From contig JANXYF010000173.1 of the NCBI GenBank assembly GCA_025350175.1, forward strand, positions 1 through 18,185: a stretch of 18,185 nucleotides of DNA, written 5' to 3'. Below are positions 1-7,415 of this stretch, in pieces (within the stretch, counting starts at the first letter, position 1; the number at the start of each line of letters is the position of its first letter). This DNA comes from Nitrosopumilales archaeon. GTDB taxonomy: Archaea > Thermoproteota > Nitrososphaeria > Nitrososphaerales > Nitrosopumilaceae. The position numbers were made by a program, and so were the translations under genes. The notes under the pieces were generated by a model, which saw nothing but the letters and a program-made list of their open reading frames with translations, did not search any database and was not told the DNA's origin.

Positions 1-1865
1 GTATACCAAAAGAAGCTGATGTAACCAAGATAGATTATGAAGGACCAAGGATTGCAATCTATACAAAGAATCCAAAATATCTGATGGAACATAACGAAGT
101 AATCTCTAACATGGTAAATATCATCAAAAAAAGAATTGTAGTCAGAACCGAAGAATCAATCCGAAAAAATGAAGAAGAATCAAGACAGATTCTAACTCAA
201 ATGCTTCCAAAAGAAGCAGAGCTTGGAGGAACTTTCTTTGATACTGCAACAGGTGAGATGACAGTTGACGTTAAGCGTCCATGGCTTCTTAACAATCCTG
301 AAGCCTTTAACATGCCAGAAATTGTCTCAAAGACTGGCTGGAGAGTACGAATTAGAAAGGCAACTGCAAGTCAGTCTTCTACAATTCAAACTATTAATTA
401 TAATCTAAAAATTTCCTCAACTGAGAGAAGCAAACACCTCAGACAGGTAGGTGAGCAAATATTCAGACCAAAACTCTCTGAAGATGCCGAAGTCTCACTT
501 ATGACATTGGGAGGCTTTAGCCAAGTAGGAAGATCCTGCATGTTGCTTACCACTCATGAAAGCAAGATCCTAATTGACTGTGGAATCAATCCTGGTGCAA
601 GAAATCCAATTGATGCATATCCAAGACTTGACTGGCCAAACATAACACTTGACGAACTTGACGCTGTAGTAATCAGCCATGCTCACCTAGACCACACAGG
701 ATTTCTGCCAGTTTTGTTCAAGTATGGCTACAAGGGTCCTGTCTATTGTACTGAGCCAACCCTGCCTATGATGAACCTAATTCAGCTTGATGCGATAAAA
801 GTTGCAGCGGCACAAGGTAGAGTTCCACTATATTCTGAGCGTGATGTCAAGCAAGTCATGAAGCAGACTATACCATTATCATATGGAACTGTAACTGACA
901 TCTCACCTGATATCAAACTAGTATTCTCAAATGCAGGACACATTTTGGGTTCTGCAAGTTGCCACTTCCATATAGGAAACGGTAATCATAACTTTGTCTA
1001 TACGGGGGATCTAAAATATGGAAAATCTATGCTATTTGAGAGTGCTTCTTGGAACTTTCCAAGAGTAGAAACCTTGCTAATTGAGAGTACTTATGGTGCA
1101 AAAGAAGACATCCAATCATCAAGAGAAGAAGTAGAAGCCGCATTTATCAAATCAGTAAATGAGACATTACGAAATGGCGGAAAGGTACTCATTCCAATTC
1201 CTGCAGTAGGCCGTGCACAGGAACTATTGATGGTAATCGATCAATACATGAAACAAGGACAACTAATGGAAGCTCCTGTATTTACAGAGGGAATGATCTC
1301 AGAGGCAACTGCAATTCATGAGTCTTATCCAGAGTATCTTGCACGAGAACTCCGACAAAAGATCCTTGAGACAGATGACAATCCATTTGATTCTGAATAT
1401 TTTACAAACATTGAGCATTCTGACGCAAGAGAAGAAGCATTACGTGAAGGACCATGTATAATCCTAGCAACATCTGGTATGTTAGAAGGTGGACCAGTAC
1501 TTGAATACTTTAAAAATATTGCACCAATCCAGAAAAACAAGATCTTGTTTGTATCATACCAAGTAAATGGAACTATGGGAAGAAGAGTTCTTGATGGCTC
1601 AAGACAAGTCTCTGTTGTCGGAAAAGACGGAAAAATTGAAGTAATCAATATCAACTGTTCAACTGAAAAACTTGATGGATTTAGTGGTCATAGTGATTAT
1701 AACCAATTAATGTCATATATTCATCGACTCAGACCAAAACTTAGAAGAGTAATTGTAAATCACGGTGAGCGACGCAAGTGTGAAAACTTGGCAAGCTCAG
1801 TACACAGAATGTTTAGAATCGCAACAACCTGTCCACAAGTACAAGAAGGAATTAGACTACTTTAG
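1..1865 (+). CDS. aCPSF1: aCPSF1, KH-domain beta-CASP ribonuclease (5' end cut by window)
   Basis: This is the archaeal cleavage and polyadenylation specificity factor homologue, a zinc-dependent metallo-beta-lactamase/beta-CASP RNase. In archaea it cuts nascent RNA at U-rich sites and drives transcription termination. The reading frame is open from base 3 and runs through the ATG at 84, so that ATG is internal and the true start lies left of the window, probably by only a few dozen codons. The N-terminal part (bases 3 to about 480) is KH-type RNA-binding sequence (IVVRTEESIRK; then a second KH with TGEMTVDVKRP and VRIRKA). The nuclease core follows with SHAHLDHTG (zinc-binding HxHxDH, codons 678-695), YTGDLKYG, ESTYG, and the beta-CASP motifs GFSGHSDY (1677-1700) and VNHGER (1756-1770). 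No key residue appears lost. Its stop overlaps the convergent sepF-like gene by 9 nt. Family identity is certain; the cellular role is taken from studied archaeal homologues. Confidence 0.95.
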   Translation, partial: IPKEADVTKIDYEGPRIAIYTKNPKYLMEHNEVISNMVNIIKKRIVVRTEESIRKNEEESRQILTQMLPKEAELGGTFFDTATGEMTVDVKRPWLLNNPEAFNMPEIVSKTGWRVRIRKATASQSSTIQTINYNLKISSTERSKHLRQVGEQIFRPKLSEDAEVSLMTLGGFSQVGRSCMLLTTHESKILIDCGINPGARNPIDAYPRLDWPNITLDELDAVVISHAHLDHTGFLPVLFKYGYKGPVYCTEPTLPMMNLIQLDAIKVAAAQGRVPLYSERDVKQVMKQTIPLSYGTVTDISPDIKLVFSNAGHILGSASCHFHIGNGNHNFVYTGDLKYGKSMLFESASWNFPRVETLLIESTYGAKEDIQSSREEVEAAFIKSVNETLRNGGKVLIPIPAVGRAQELLMVIDQYMKQGQLMEAPVFTEGMISEATAIHESYPEYLARELRQKILETDDNPFDSEYFTNIEHSDAREEALREGPCIILATSGMLEGGPVLEYFKNIAPIQKNKILFVSYQVNGTMGRRVLDGSRQVSVVGKDGKIEVININCSTEKLDGFSGHSDYNQLMSYIHRLRPKLRRVIVNHGERRKCENLASSVHRMFRIATTCPQVQEGIRLL

Positions 1866-2135
1866 ATCGTACTCGGCTCTCCAGATCTTTACTCCAGATG
1901 GAGTAACAATGATCCTTTCTTCACCAAGTCTTGCAATATCCGCATCTGCATTTTTTGCAATGTTATAGATCTCTTCTACTGCCTTCCTAAGCTCATCCAC
2001 ATTTTTTTGTGCAAGTGGAGTTACCCTGAGAACCAGAATCATTCCCTTTTTGATATCCTCCTTTACACTGTGGACATCACTGTAATCCCTCAAAGTTATT
2101 GCCTTGAGGTAAGTGGGAGCCTTTTGTGTTTGCAT
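1857..2135 (-). CDS. sepF: SepF-like protein (DUF552), core domain only
   Basis: A 92-residue protein matching the SepF/DUF552 fold: YLKAITLRDYSDV at the start, GMILVLRVTPLAQKN in the centre, and the hallmark tail ARLGEERIIVTPSGVKIWR. SepF anchors FtsZ to the membrane in bacteria and in FtsZ-dividing archaea, working as a dimer through this core. Characterised SepF proteins carry an N-terminal amphipathic membrane-binding helix. Here only about eight residues (MQTQKAPT) precede the core, and an in-frame TGA four codons upstream of the ATG excludes a longer N terminus. The protein therefore looks anchorless. It follows the PP-loop gene on the same strand after a 72-nt gap and overlaps the aCPSF1 stop by 9 nt tail to tail. 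I see no clear TATA 27 nt before the ATG, so it may be co-transcribed from upstream. Its role in a lineage thought to divide with the Cdv/ESCRT-III system is open. Confidence 0.85.
   Translation of the reverse strand: MQTQKAPTYLKAITLRDYSDVHSVKEDIKKGMILVLRVTPLAQKNVDELRKAVEEIYNIAKNADADIARLGEERIIVTPSGVKIWRAEYDLK
2002..2008 (+). terminator. T7 tract, possible aCPSF1 transcript end
   Basis: A run of seven T lies about 137 nt beyond the aCPSF1 stop, on its sense strand and inside the opposing sepF-like gene. It is flanked by short complementary arms (CACA before, TGTG after). Archaeal termination and aCPSF1 cleavage favour U-rich stretches, so this is a candidate 3' end. It also encodes part of the SepF protein (QKNVDE on the other strand), so the run may be incidental. 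Confidence 0.3.
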
Positions 2136-2207
2136 ACCATTTGTAAGCGATCAACTCCCTCAAAAAGTCTTTGCAGTCAAATGCAATTCACCGATTGGGT
2201 TGTATGA

Positions 2208-3212
2208 CTAAATTCTATAGTGGAGGTACTCTGACTCTCCAACTGAGGCAGTAGAAATCTCTGACTTTGCATCATTCTTTTCTGTTAGAACTATACATGC
2301 CAAGTCCTTTGGTGCATCAGAATATCGTAATGTGATAGCTGCAGCTAATTCGAGATTCTTCTCAGAATCCTCGCCACGTAACATTGAGATTGGACCGACA
2401 TGGTCCTTTGTATCAAACAAAACATCACCAGGTAATGCAAGAGCTTTTAGCATTTCATTTTCATCCTTGTGTCTTCCAACAATTAATTTTGTTTTTTCAT
2501 CAAACCTAAAATGTCTTCCAATCTTTAGAAGATCAATATCATTTGTTGTCGGTGTCTCAATATGATGGAAAAGATCTTTTGCTCTAATTGCAAATGCTGG
2601 ATCAGTTAGCAAACATCCACCTCCTGCATTTGGTGGATTATCAAAACCAAATTCTTTTGCCATCTTCAATTGTTCCTTTCTTGAACGTCCACGGATCATT
2701 CCGAGATTTTCTCTTTTTATTATTCCATCAATTTCAGGCTGTGTTGGTGGTAATAATGCGGCAGAAAGTGGTCTTACTATAATTCCTTCCAGTCCAGATT
2801 CTTTTTCTATTGTTTTCAGAGCTGGAGCAAACTGACTCATTGGTCTTTGACCGAGAACTTCACCTGATATTATAAATTCTGCACCAATATCGTCCATTAC
2901 TTTTTTTCCAGCCTTGAACATCATTGATCTACAATCAATACATGGATTCATACCAGATCCATAACCATGCTTTGGATTTTTTAGCATCTCGATATAATCA
3001 TCGCCAAGATATACAGTTTTTAGTTCAACACCTAGTGAATCTGCAGTCTCTCTGATTTCAAACCCACAACCTCTTCCACAATCAAAATCACAAAACGGAG
3101 TTTTTATTGCAACAGCAGTAACATCAAATCCTTGGTTTTGCATCATTTTTACTGCTAGTCTACTGTCAAGTCCTCCTGATAGTAATGCTACGACTTTATT
3201 TTTCTCTTCCAC
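2208..3212 (-). CDS. PP-loop ATPase, tRNA-thiolation type, with NFACT-R-like C terminus
   Basis: A MnmA/ThiI-superfamily adenine nucleotide alpha hydrolase. The PP-loop ATP pyrophosphatase motif SGGLDS sits at residues 12-17. It is followed by a Cys cluster C41-x3-C45-x3-C49, a CIDC pair (91-94), SGEVLGQRPMSQ (116-127), RPLSAALLPP (147-156) and C200 in AGGGCLLTD. These motifs are typical of a subfamily annotated as tRNA thiouridylase, which adenylates a tRNA base and transfers sulphur; the cysteines may carry persulfide or an Fe-S cluster. The C-terminal stretch from about residue 230 (LKIGRHFRFDE, LIVGRHKDENEML) resembles NFACT-R RNA-binding domains, known to be fused to such PP-loop proteins. 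The start is uncertain. GTG at 3212 gives 334 residues and has a TATA-like TTTAGATATT about 28 nt upstream; TTG at 3254 is possible. The frame stays open to 3401, but that would run into the divergent peptidase. The exact tRNA target cannot be told from sequence. Confidence 0.85.
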   Translation of the reverse strand: MEEKNKVVALLSGGLDSRLAVKMMQNQGFDVTAVAIKTPFCDFDCGRGCGFEIRETADSLGVELKTVYLGDDYIEMLKNPKHGYGSGMNPCIDCRSMMFKAGKKVMDDIGAEFIISGEVLGQRPMSQFAPALKTIEKESGLEGIIVRPLSAALLPPTQPEIDGIIKRENLGMIRGRSRKEQLKMAKEFGFDNPPNAGGGCLLTDPAFAIRAKDLFHHIETPTTNDIDLLKIGRHFRFDEKTKLIVGRHKDENEMLKALALPGDVLFDTKDHVGPISMLRGEDSEKNLELAAAITLRYSDAPKDLACIVLTEKNDAKSEISTASVGESEYLHYRI

Positions 3213-3286
3213 AAATCCAGAAAGTCTTTTTCCAATATCTAAACCTTCCAGCAAATGTAAAATAGTAAAGGGTTTGAATTGTTGTA

Positions 3287-4348
3287 TTGAATCAACGTAG
3301 AAAGAATCTACTGAAATATTGTAGTGATATGGGATGTGATACGTTAGTTGCCTTTGAGCCTGAAAATCTATTTTACATGACTGGATTTTGGGGTGAAGCA
3401 ATTACAATATTGGATAAAACTGGCTGTACCATTATCTCCCCAGAGCTTGAGATGGGACGTGCAAAAGATGAATCTACAGGCTGTGAGGTAGTCAAGTCTG
3501 AGCGTGGAAAGGGCTCTCTTGCTACACTTGTCAAAATGCTAAAAGGAAGAAAAGTGTGTACAGACAGCGACAGTTACAACATAGTAGAGAGCCTAAAGAG
3601 ATCCCTTACTTCTGTACGTTCCTCAACTGAGCCATTTTATCGTGCAAGACAAGTAAAAGACTTGCAAGAAATTGCTCTGTTACGAAAGGCATCTTCGATA
3701 CTAGATGAAATGTACGAGATGTGTGTAGATGAATTAATGATAGGCCAGTCAGAGGCCCAACTTCAAACCATATTGATGCAATATGCAATGGAGAGAGGAA
3801 TGTTTTCTACTGGATACAAGTCAACACTACACCCGTTGATTATTGCAGGTGGTCCAAATGGTTCTTTACCGCATGCACAAGTAACTGATCGAAAATTCAA
3901 AAGTGGTGACATGATTGTAGTTGATCTTACTTTACGATACAAGGGATATGTCTCTGATGCAACTAGAACATTTGGTCTTGGCTCAGTATCAGCCGAAGCA
4001 AAAAAAGTCTATGAGATTGTACGACGATCACAAGAAGCTGGACTAAAAGCTGTCAGACCCAATATATCCTGCAAATCTGTAGATGATGCTTGTAGACAAG
4101 TAATTGAAAAGAAAAAGTATGGAAAATATTTTATCCACTCAACAGGTCATGGCATAGGACTTGAGGTACATGAACTTCCAAATCTTGGTCCATCAAGCAA
4201 AGCTATATTATTAAAAAACATGGCAGTAACTGTAGAACCTGGAATATACATTCCACGAAAGTTTGGTGTAAGAATCGAAGATTCTGTTATAGTTGGAAAC
4301 AAAGTCGAAGTTATACACAAGTTTACAAAAGAATTGATTGTAATCTAA
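3287..4348 (+). CDS. M24 metallopeptidase, Xaa-Pro aminopeptidase/dipeptidase type
   Basis: A 353-residue peptidase of the M24B family (PepQ/PepP-like), which removes N-terminal residues next to proline or splits Xaa-Pro dipeptides in the cytoplasm. An N-terminal creatinase-like domain (about 1-115, PENLFYMTGFWGEA) precedes the pita-bread catalytic domain. All five metal ligands are visible: D213 (VVDLTL), D224 (SDATRTF), H288 (STGHGIGLEVHE), E317 (VEPGIYIP) and E331 (RIEDSV). Substrate specificity cannot be fixed from sequence. It starts at TTG 3287, chosen because MNQRRKNLLKYC continues directly into the conserved domain and a weak TATA-like TAAAATA lies about 25 nt upstream. The gene is divergent from the PP-loop gene with a very short shared upstream region. 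The small gene at 4388 follows after 39 nt, perhaps on the same transcript. Confidence 0.92.
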   Translation: MNQRRKNLLKYCSDMGCDTLVAFEPENLFYMTGFWGEAITILDKTGCTIISPELEMGRAKDESTGCEVVKSERGKGSLATLVKMLKGRKVCTDSDSYNIVESLKRSLTSVRSSTEPFYRARQVKDLQEIALLRKASSILDEMYEMCVDELMIGQSEAQLQTILMQYAMERGMFSTGYKSTLHPLIIAGGPNGSLPHAQVTDRKFKSGDMIVVDLTLRYKGYVSDATRTFGLGSVSAEAKKVYEIVRRSQEAGLKAVRPNISCKSVDDACRQVIEKKKYGKYFIHSTGHGIGLEVHELPNLGPSSKAILLKNMAVTVEPGIYIPRKFGVRIEDSVIVGNKVEVIHKFTKELIVI

Positions 4349-4387
4349 TAAGCCAATGTTCAAACAGTACTAGTGTATCTGAATACT

Positions 4388-4621
4388 ATGGCAGTACATG
4401 TTATTTATAGAACAATTGTTAGGACAGTAAAAGCGGGCAAGTTATTGGAACCTTTTTCTTTAAATGATCTCATCAAGGCATGTCCATATTTGAATAAATA
4501 CACCTGTATGGTATTTTTGTCAAAACATAGACAAGGTAATCCAAGTGAAACTTCTCAATTATTTGAAATGGATTCAGATGGAAAGTTCAAACTAATTAGG
4601 CCTTTACAATATGATCTCTAG
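4388..4621 (+). CDS. Small conserved-looking protein of unknown function
   Basis: A 77-residue basic protein starting MAVHVIYRTIVRTVKAGKL. I do not recognise the family. The order of a hydrophobic first segment, SLNDLIKACPYLNKYT, a helix with FLSKHRQGNP, then two likely strands (QLFEMD and GKFKLIRPL) resembles a small winged-helix fold; this is inference only. No signal peptide, membrane segment or metal motif is seen, although two cysteines occur. The ATG at 4388 was chosen; an in-frame GTG at 4373 would add five residues. It lies 39 nt after the M24 peptidase on the same strand. Its stop TAG and the convergent coaBC stop share the palindrome CTAG (4-nt overlap). Codon use and base composition match the neighbours, which supports a real gene. 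Confidence 0.7.
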   Translation: MAVHVIYRTIVRTVKAGKLLEPFSLNDLIKACPYLNKYTCMVFLSKHRQGNPSETSQLFEMDSDGKFKLIRPLQYDL

Positions 4622-5853
4622 TGTACAATTTGTTTTTCTATTTCATTTTTGATAAACTTTACAACTTTGGATTTACTTTTCCATCCTGACTCACTAGTAG
4701 TTTTTGAATTAACAACTATCACACTATTGTAATCAGGATTTTCCTTGTATCGCTTTGTACCAATATCATTTGCAATAACAAGATCACAACCTGATTGTTT
4801 AATTTTCTCTCTTGCTTTTTCTATCAAATCTTTTTTAGATACATTTGCCTCTGCCTTGAATCCTACAAGAAAGACATTACTCTGAATCTTTTTTACATCA
4901 TTAATCATCTTAGGTACTCTTTTTAGTTTCAAAGAAATTCTAAGAAGATCACTATCGAGTTTTGTTCTTTTTGGTTTTTCTGGAGTATAATCAGAAGCTG
5001 CTGCTGCAAGTATAACAATGTCAAACTTTTGCTTCATCTCTTTTCGTAGTGCGTCACTCATCTCACCACTAGTCTCTACTCGTATTACCTTGACACCTTT
5101 TGGCGGAATCTCTATTCCAGGACCATAAATCAAGGTGACCTTGGAGCCAGCTGATACAAATTCTGATGCAAGTAATACTCCGGTCTTACCTGTACTTTGA
5201 TTTGTTATAACTCTCACAGGATCGATATACTCTATGGTAGGGCCTGCAGTGATGAGTACTTTCTTTCCCTTGAGAACAGATGAAGAGCCAAACTTTTGTA
5301 ACGTATAATCAAGTATCTCTTCAGGTTCTGCAGCTTTTGCCTTTCCCTCAACAAAGTTTGGAGTAATAAAATCAACTTTATTTTTTAGAAACTCTATATT
5401 TTTTATGACTGCAGGATTTTCATACATTGCCTGATGCATTGCAAGTCCTATTACAATTGGAATCTTGGAACCCAGTCCAACACTTAACACAGTAGAGATT
5501 GGGGTATCATCAATTCCATTTGCTAATTTGCCAAGTGTATTTGCAGTACATGGGTATACTACAATACAATCAGACTGTTTGTAATCTGCAACCTTGATGT
5601 GCTCTAAATTGCCAGTTAGTTTTGTAATTACTTCATTTCCTGTTGCCCATTTGAAGTAACTTGGTTTTATCAAGTCAGTTGCAGCTTTACTTGCAACACA
5701 AGTAACATCTGCGCCATGTCGCATAAACAATCTAGCTAGTTCAATTGACTTGTATGCAGCAACACTTCCTGATATGCACAAAATAATTTTCTTTCCTGCA
5801 AGCTCAGTACCATCAGAGCCTACTATATCTAAAGAAGGATGTTTTTTAGACAA
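4618..5853 (-). CDS. coaBC: CoaBC, phosphopantothenoylcysteine synthetase/decarboxylase
   Basis: A 411-residue bifunctional flavoprotein (Dfp) of CoA synthesis. It joins 4'-phosphopantothenate to cysteine (CTP-dependent in studied homologues) and then decarboxylates the product to 4'-phosphopantetheine. The CoaC half (about 20-190) shows ILCISGSVAAYKS, the probable catalytic H85 in EHIKVAD, PCTANT (101-106) and LAMHQAMYENP (137-147). The CoaB half (195-411) shows ITAGPTIEYIDPVRVITNQS (201-220), AAAASDYTPEKPKR and VGFKAEAN. The bacterial CoaC clamp with its conserved Cys (ACG) is replaced by VEGKAKAAEPEE (168-179) with no cysteine. I believe archaeal Dfp proteins commonly share this, but could not check. 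It starts at TTG 5853, overlapping the panB stop by 8 nt, as last gene of the CoA operon. The first 20 residues before AGKKIILC are an unconserved-looking lead. Confidence 0.95.
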   Translation of the reverse strand: MSKKHPSLDIVGSDGTELAGKKIILCISGSVAAYKSIELARLFMRHGADVTCVASKAATDLIKPSYFKWATGNEVITKLTGNLEHIKVADYKQSDCIVVYPCTANTLGKLANGIDDTPISTVLSVGLGSKIPIVIGLAMHQAMYENPAVIKNIEFLKNKVDFITPNFVEGKAKAAEPEEILDYTLQKFGSSSVLKGKKVLITAGPTIEYIDPVRVITNQSTGKTGVLLASEFVSAGSKVTLIYGPGIEIPPKGVKVIRVETSGEMSDALRKEMKQKFDIVILAAAASDYTPEKPKRTKLDSDLLRISLKLKRVPKMINDVKKIQSNVFLVGFKAEANVSKKDLIEKAREKIKQSGCDLVIANDIGTKRYKENPDYNSVIVVNSKTTSESGWKSKSKVVKFIKNEIEKQIVH

Positions 5854-6679
5854 TCTCTTTTTTCAACCTCTCCAGCTCAGTTTTATCCATGGAAAAAGAG
5901 TGTTCTATACCAGGAAACTTGCCTGATACTACATCATTTTTGTAAGACTCGATAGCTTTTACAATATCTAAAGATAATTCGAGATATCTTTTTGCAAATT
6001 TTGGTTTAATTTTTTCGTATAATCCTAAAACATCATGAACTACAAGCACTTGTCCATCACAATCAGGTCCGGAACCTATGCCAATTGTTGGAATTCTAAT
6101 AGAGCTTGAAATAATCTTTGAGACCTCTTTTGTTACCATCTCAAGTGCTATACTAAATACACCTACCTCTTCAAGGGCTTTGGCCGATTCAATTAGCTTA
6201 ACTGCAGAATCTTTTGTCTTTGCCTGAACCTTATAGCCCTCTTGTAATGTTGTAGTCTGAGGCTGAAATCCAATATGTCCCATCACAGGAATTCCAATCT
6301 CAACAATTGCATGTATTGTATCTTTAATCTCAACTCCTCCCTCAAGCTTTACTGCATCTGCACCTGACTTGATTAATTTTCCAGCATTTTCAATTGCTAG
6401 TGATTTACTAGATTGGTATGACATGAAAGGCATGTCAGCTACAACAAGGGCATTTTGTCTTCCTCTTGCAACTGCTTCTGTAAAAAGACACATCTGTTCC
6501 ATTGTAACAGGAATTGTATTGTCATATCCTAACATCACCATTCCAGCACTATCACCTACAAGTAACATGTCAACTCCGGCTTTGTCACAAAGCTGTGATG
6601 TGGTATAGTCATATGCAGTGATAACAGTAATCTTTTTAGAATTTTTCATCAATAAAATATCTCTTACAGATTTAGGCAT
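5846..6679 (-). CDS. panB: PanB, 3-methyl-2-oxobutanoate hydroxymethyltransferase
   Basis: Ketopantoate hydroxymethyltransferase, 277 residues, close to the usual family length. It transfers a one-carbon unit from a methylenated folate or pterin to 2-oxoisovalerate, giving ketopantoate, the first step toward pantoate and CoA. A TIM barrel is indicated by VITAYDYTTSQL (19-30), VGDSAGMVMLGY (41-52, metal-binding D43), VADMPFMSY (80-88, metal-binding D82), VKLEGG (110-115, substrate K111 and E113), MGHIGFQPQ (133-141), catalytic E180 in ALEMV and IGIGSGPDCDGQ (199-210). No residue appears missing. ATG 6679 overlaps the upstream synthetase stop by 8 nt, with a GAGGA-type ribosome site about 10 nt before it. 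It is third in the CoA operon. The next enzyme, ketopantoate reductase, is not in the window. Confidence 0.97.
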   Translation of the reverse strand: MPKSVRDILLMKNSKKITVITAYDYTTSQLCDKAGVDMLLVGDSAGMVMLGYDNTIPVTMEQMCLFTEAVARGRQNALVVADMPFMSYQSSKSLAIENAGKLIKSGADAVKLEGGVEIKDTIHAIVEIGIPVMGHIGFQPQTTTLQEGYKVQAKTKDSAVKLIESAKALEEVGVFSIALEMVTKEVSKIISSSIRIPTIGIGSGPDCDGQVLVVHDVLGLYEKIKPKFAKRYLELSLDIVKAIESYKNDVVSGKFPGIEHSFSMDKTELERLKKEIV

Positions 6680-7415
6680 TAGCCATTTTCCTCAAATTTT
6701 TTCTTATGATAAGAATTGATTTTTTCAAATTCTTTTTGTTGTCAAACTTTTTCTCTACTAGATCTTCTTTTGATAATTTTTTACATGTATCAATTAGTAT
6801 TTTCATTCCACGTATGACATTATCTACAATTGTGATATCTGCAGTCTGTGAAGTTCGTGACATTGGATTCAAATCAAATGTAATTACTTTTTTACCAAAT
6901 TTCTTTAATGTAATAGTCCTGTCACCGTCCTCTAATGGAACTAGAACAACATCTGCAGAAAATATTCCTCGTTTGTCTACGATTCTTCTTGCACTGTCAA
7001 GTTTAGGAATTCTCTTTGAAAATTTAGGTGTAATTCCCAATATTTCTTTGGCACCATTTTTTTTCAGAGCTTGTGTTATGACCTTTTTTCGTTTCTCACT
7101 TGCATAAAACAGATTTACCTCAATTTTTGCGCCTGTAACTTTGGACAACTCTACTATCTCTTTTGGACAGAGAGCAGCAATATTGCCATTTACTGATATT
7201 ACAGGTAATTTAGCCATGACAAGTGCTCTTGCTGCAGCCTTGATTGCCTTGTAAGCAGTCTTTGATGTCTTTTCGCCAATGAGGTAATCAAACATCTCAC
7301 CCCTTCCATGGGCCAAAAGACCCTCTTCTACAACTAGGCCATCTCTAAATCCCTGGACAAGCTTTTCTCTGATATACAGGGATGCAGCCCTAGGATGTGT
7401 TTTTGGAATTAACAC
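6672..7415 (-). CDS. 4-phosphopantoate--beta-alanine ligase (archaeal phosphopantothenate synthetase)
   Basis: A 247-residue member of the archaeal PPS family (DUF137). It condenses 4-phosphopantoate with beta-alanine using ATP, giving 4'-phosphopantothenate, and with pantoate kinase replaces bacterial PanC and CoaA. Family features visible are the opening IPKTHPRAASLYIREKLVQG, AHGRGEMFDYLIGE, SVNGNIAALCP, KIEVNLFYAS, VPLEDGDRTITLKKFGKKV and DLNPMSRTSQTADITIVDN. The length is normal. The GTG start at 7415 shares one base with the pantoate kinase stop (TAGTG), and a GGAGTT lies 11 nt before it, which implies translational coupling. The gene sits between pantoate kinase and PanB, matching the pathway. 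The C terminus is lysine-rich. Confidence 0.95.
   Translation of the reverse strand: MLIPKTHPRAASLYIREKLVQGFRDGLVVEEGLLAHGRGEMFDYLIGEKTSKTAYKAIKAAARALVMAKLPVISVNGNIAALCPKEIVELSKVTGAKIEVNLFYASEKRKKVITQALKKNGAKEILGITPKFSKRIPKLDSARRIVDKRGIFSADVVLVPLEDGDRTITLKKFGKKVITFDLNPMSRTSQTADITIVDNVIRGMKILIDTCKKLSKEDLVEKKFDNKKNLKKSILIIRKNLRKMANA

Noticed and set aside
1325..1654. 109-residue minus-strand frame inside aCPSF1
   Set aside because: Antisense to the highly conserved beta-CASP region with no promoter, ribosome site or family likeness.
2152..2161. GAGGGAG as ribosome site for sepF
   Set aside because: It lies 19 nt before the ATG, too far, and the TTG next to it is in another frame.
3213..3401. 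N-terminal extension of the PP-loop gene to ATG 3401
   Set aside because: It would overlap the first 115 nt of the M24 peptidase, and the added residues look unlike the family, which normally starts just before the PP-loop motif.
6706..7107. 133-residue open frame on the plus strand
   Set aside because: Antisense to the phosphopantothenate synthetase, low-complexity Phe/Ser/Leu content and no recognisable motif.
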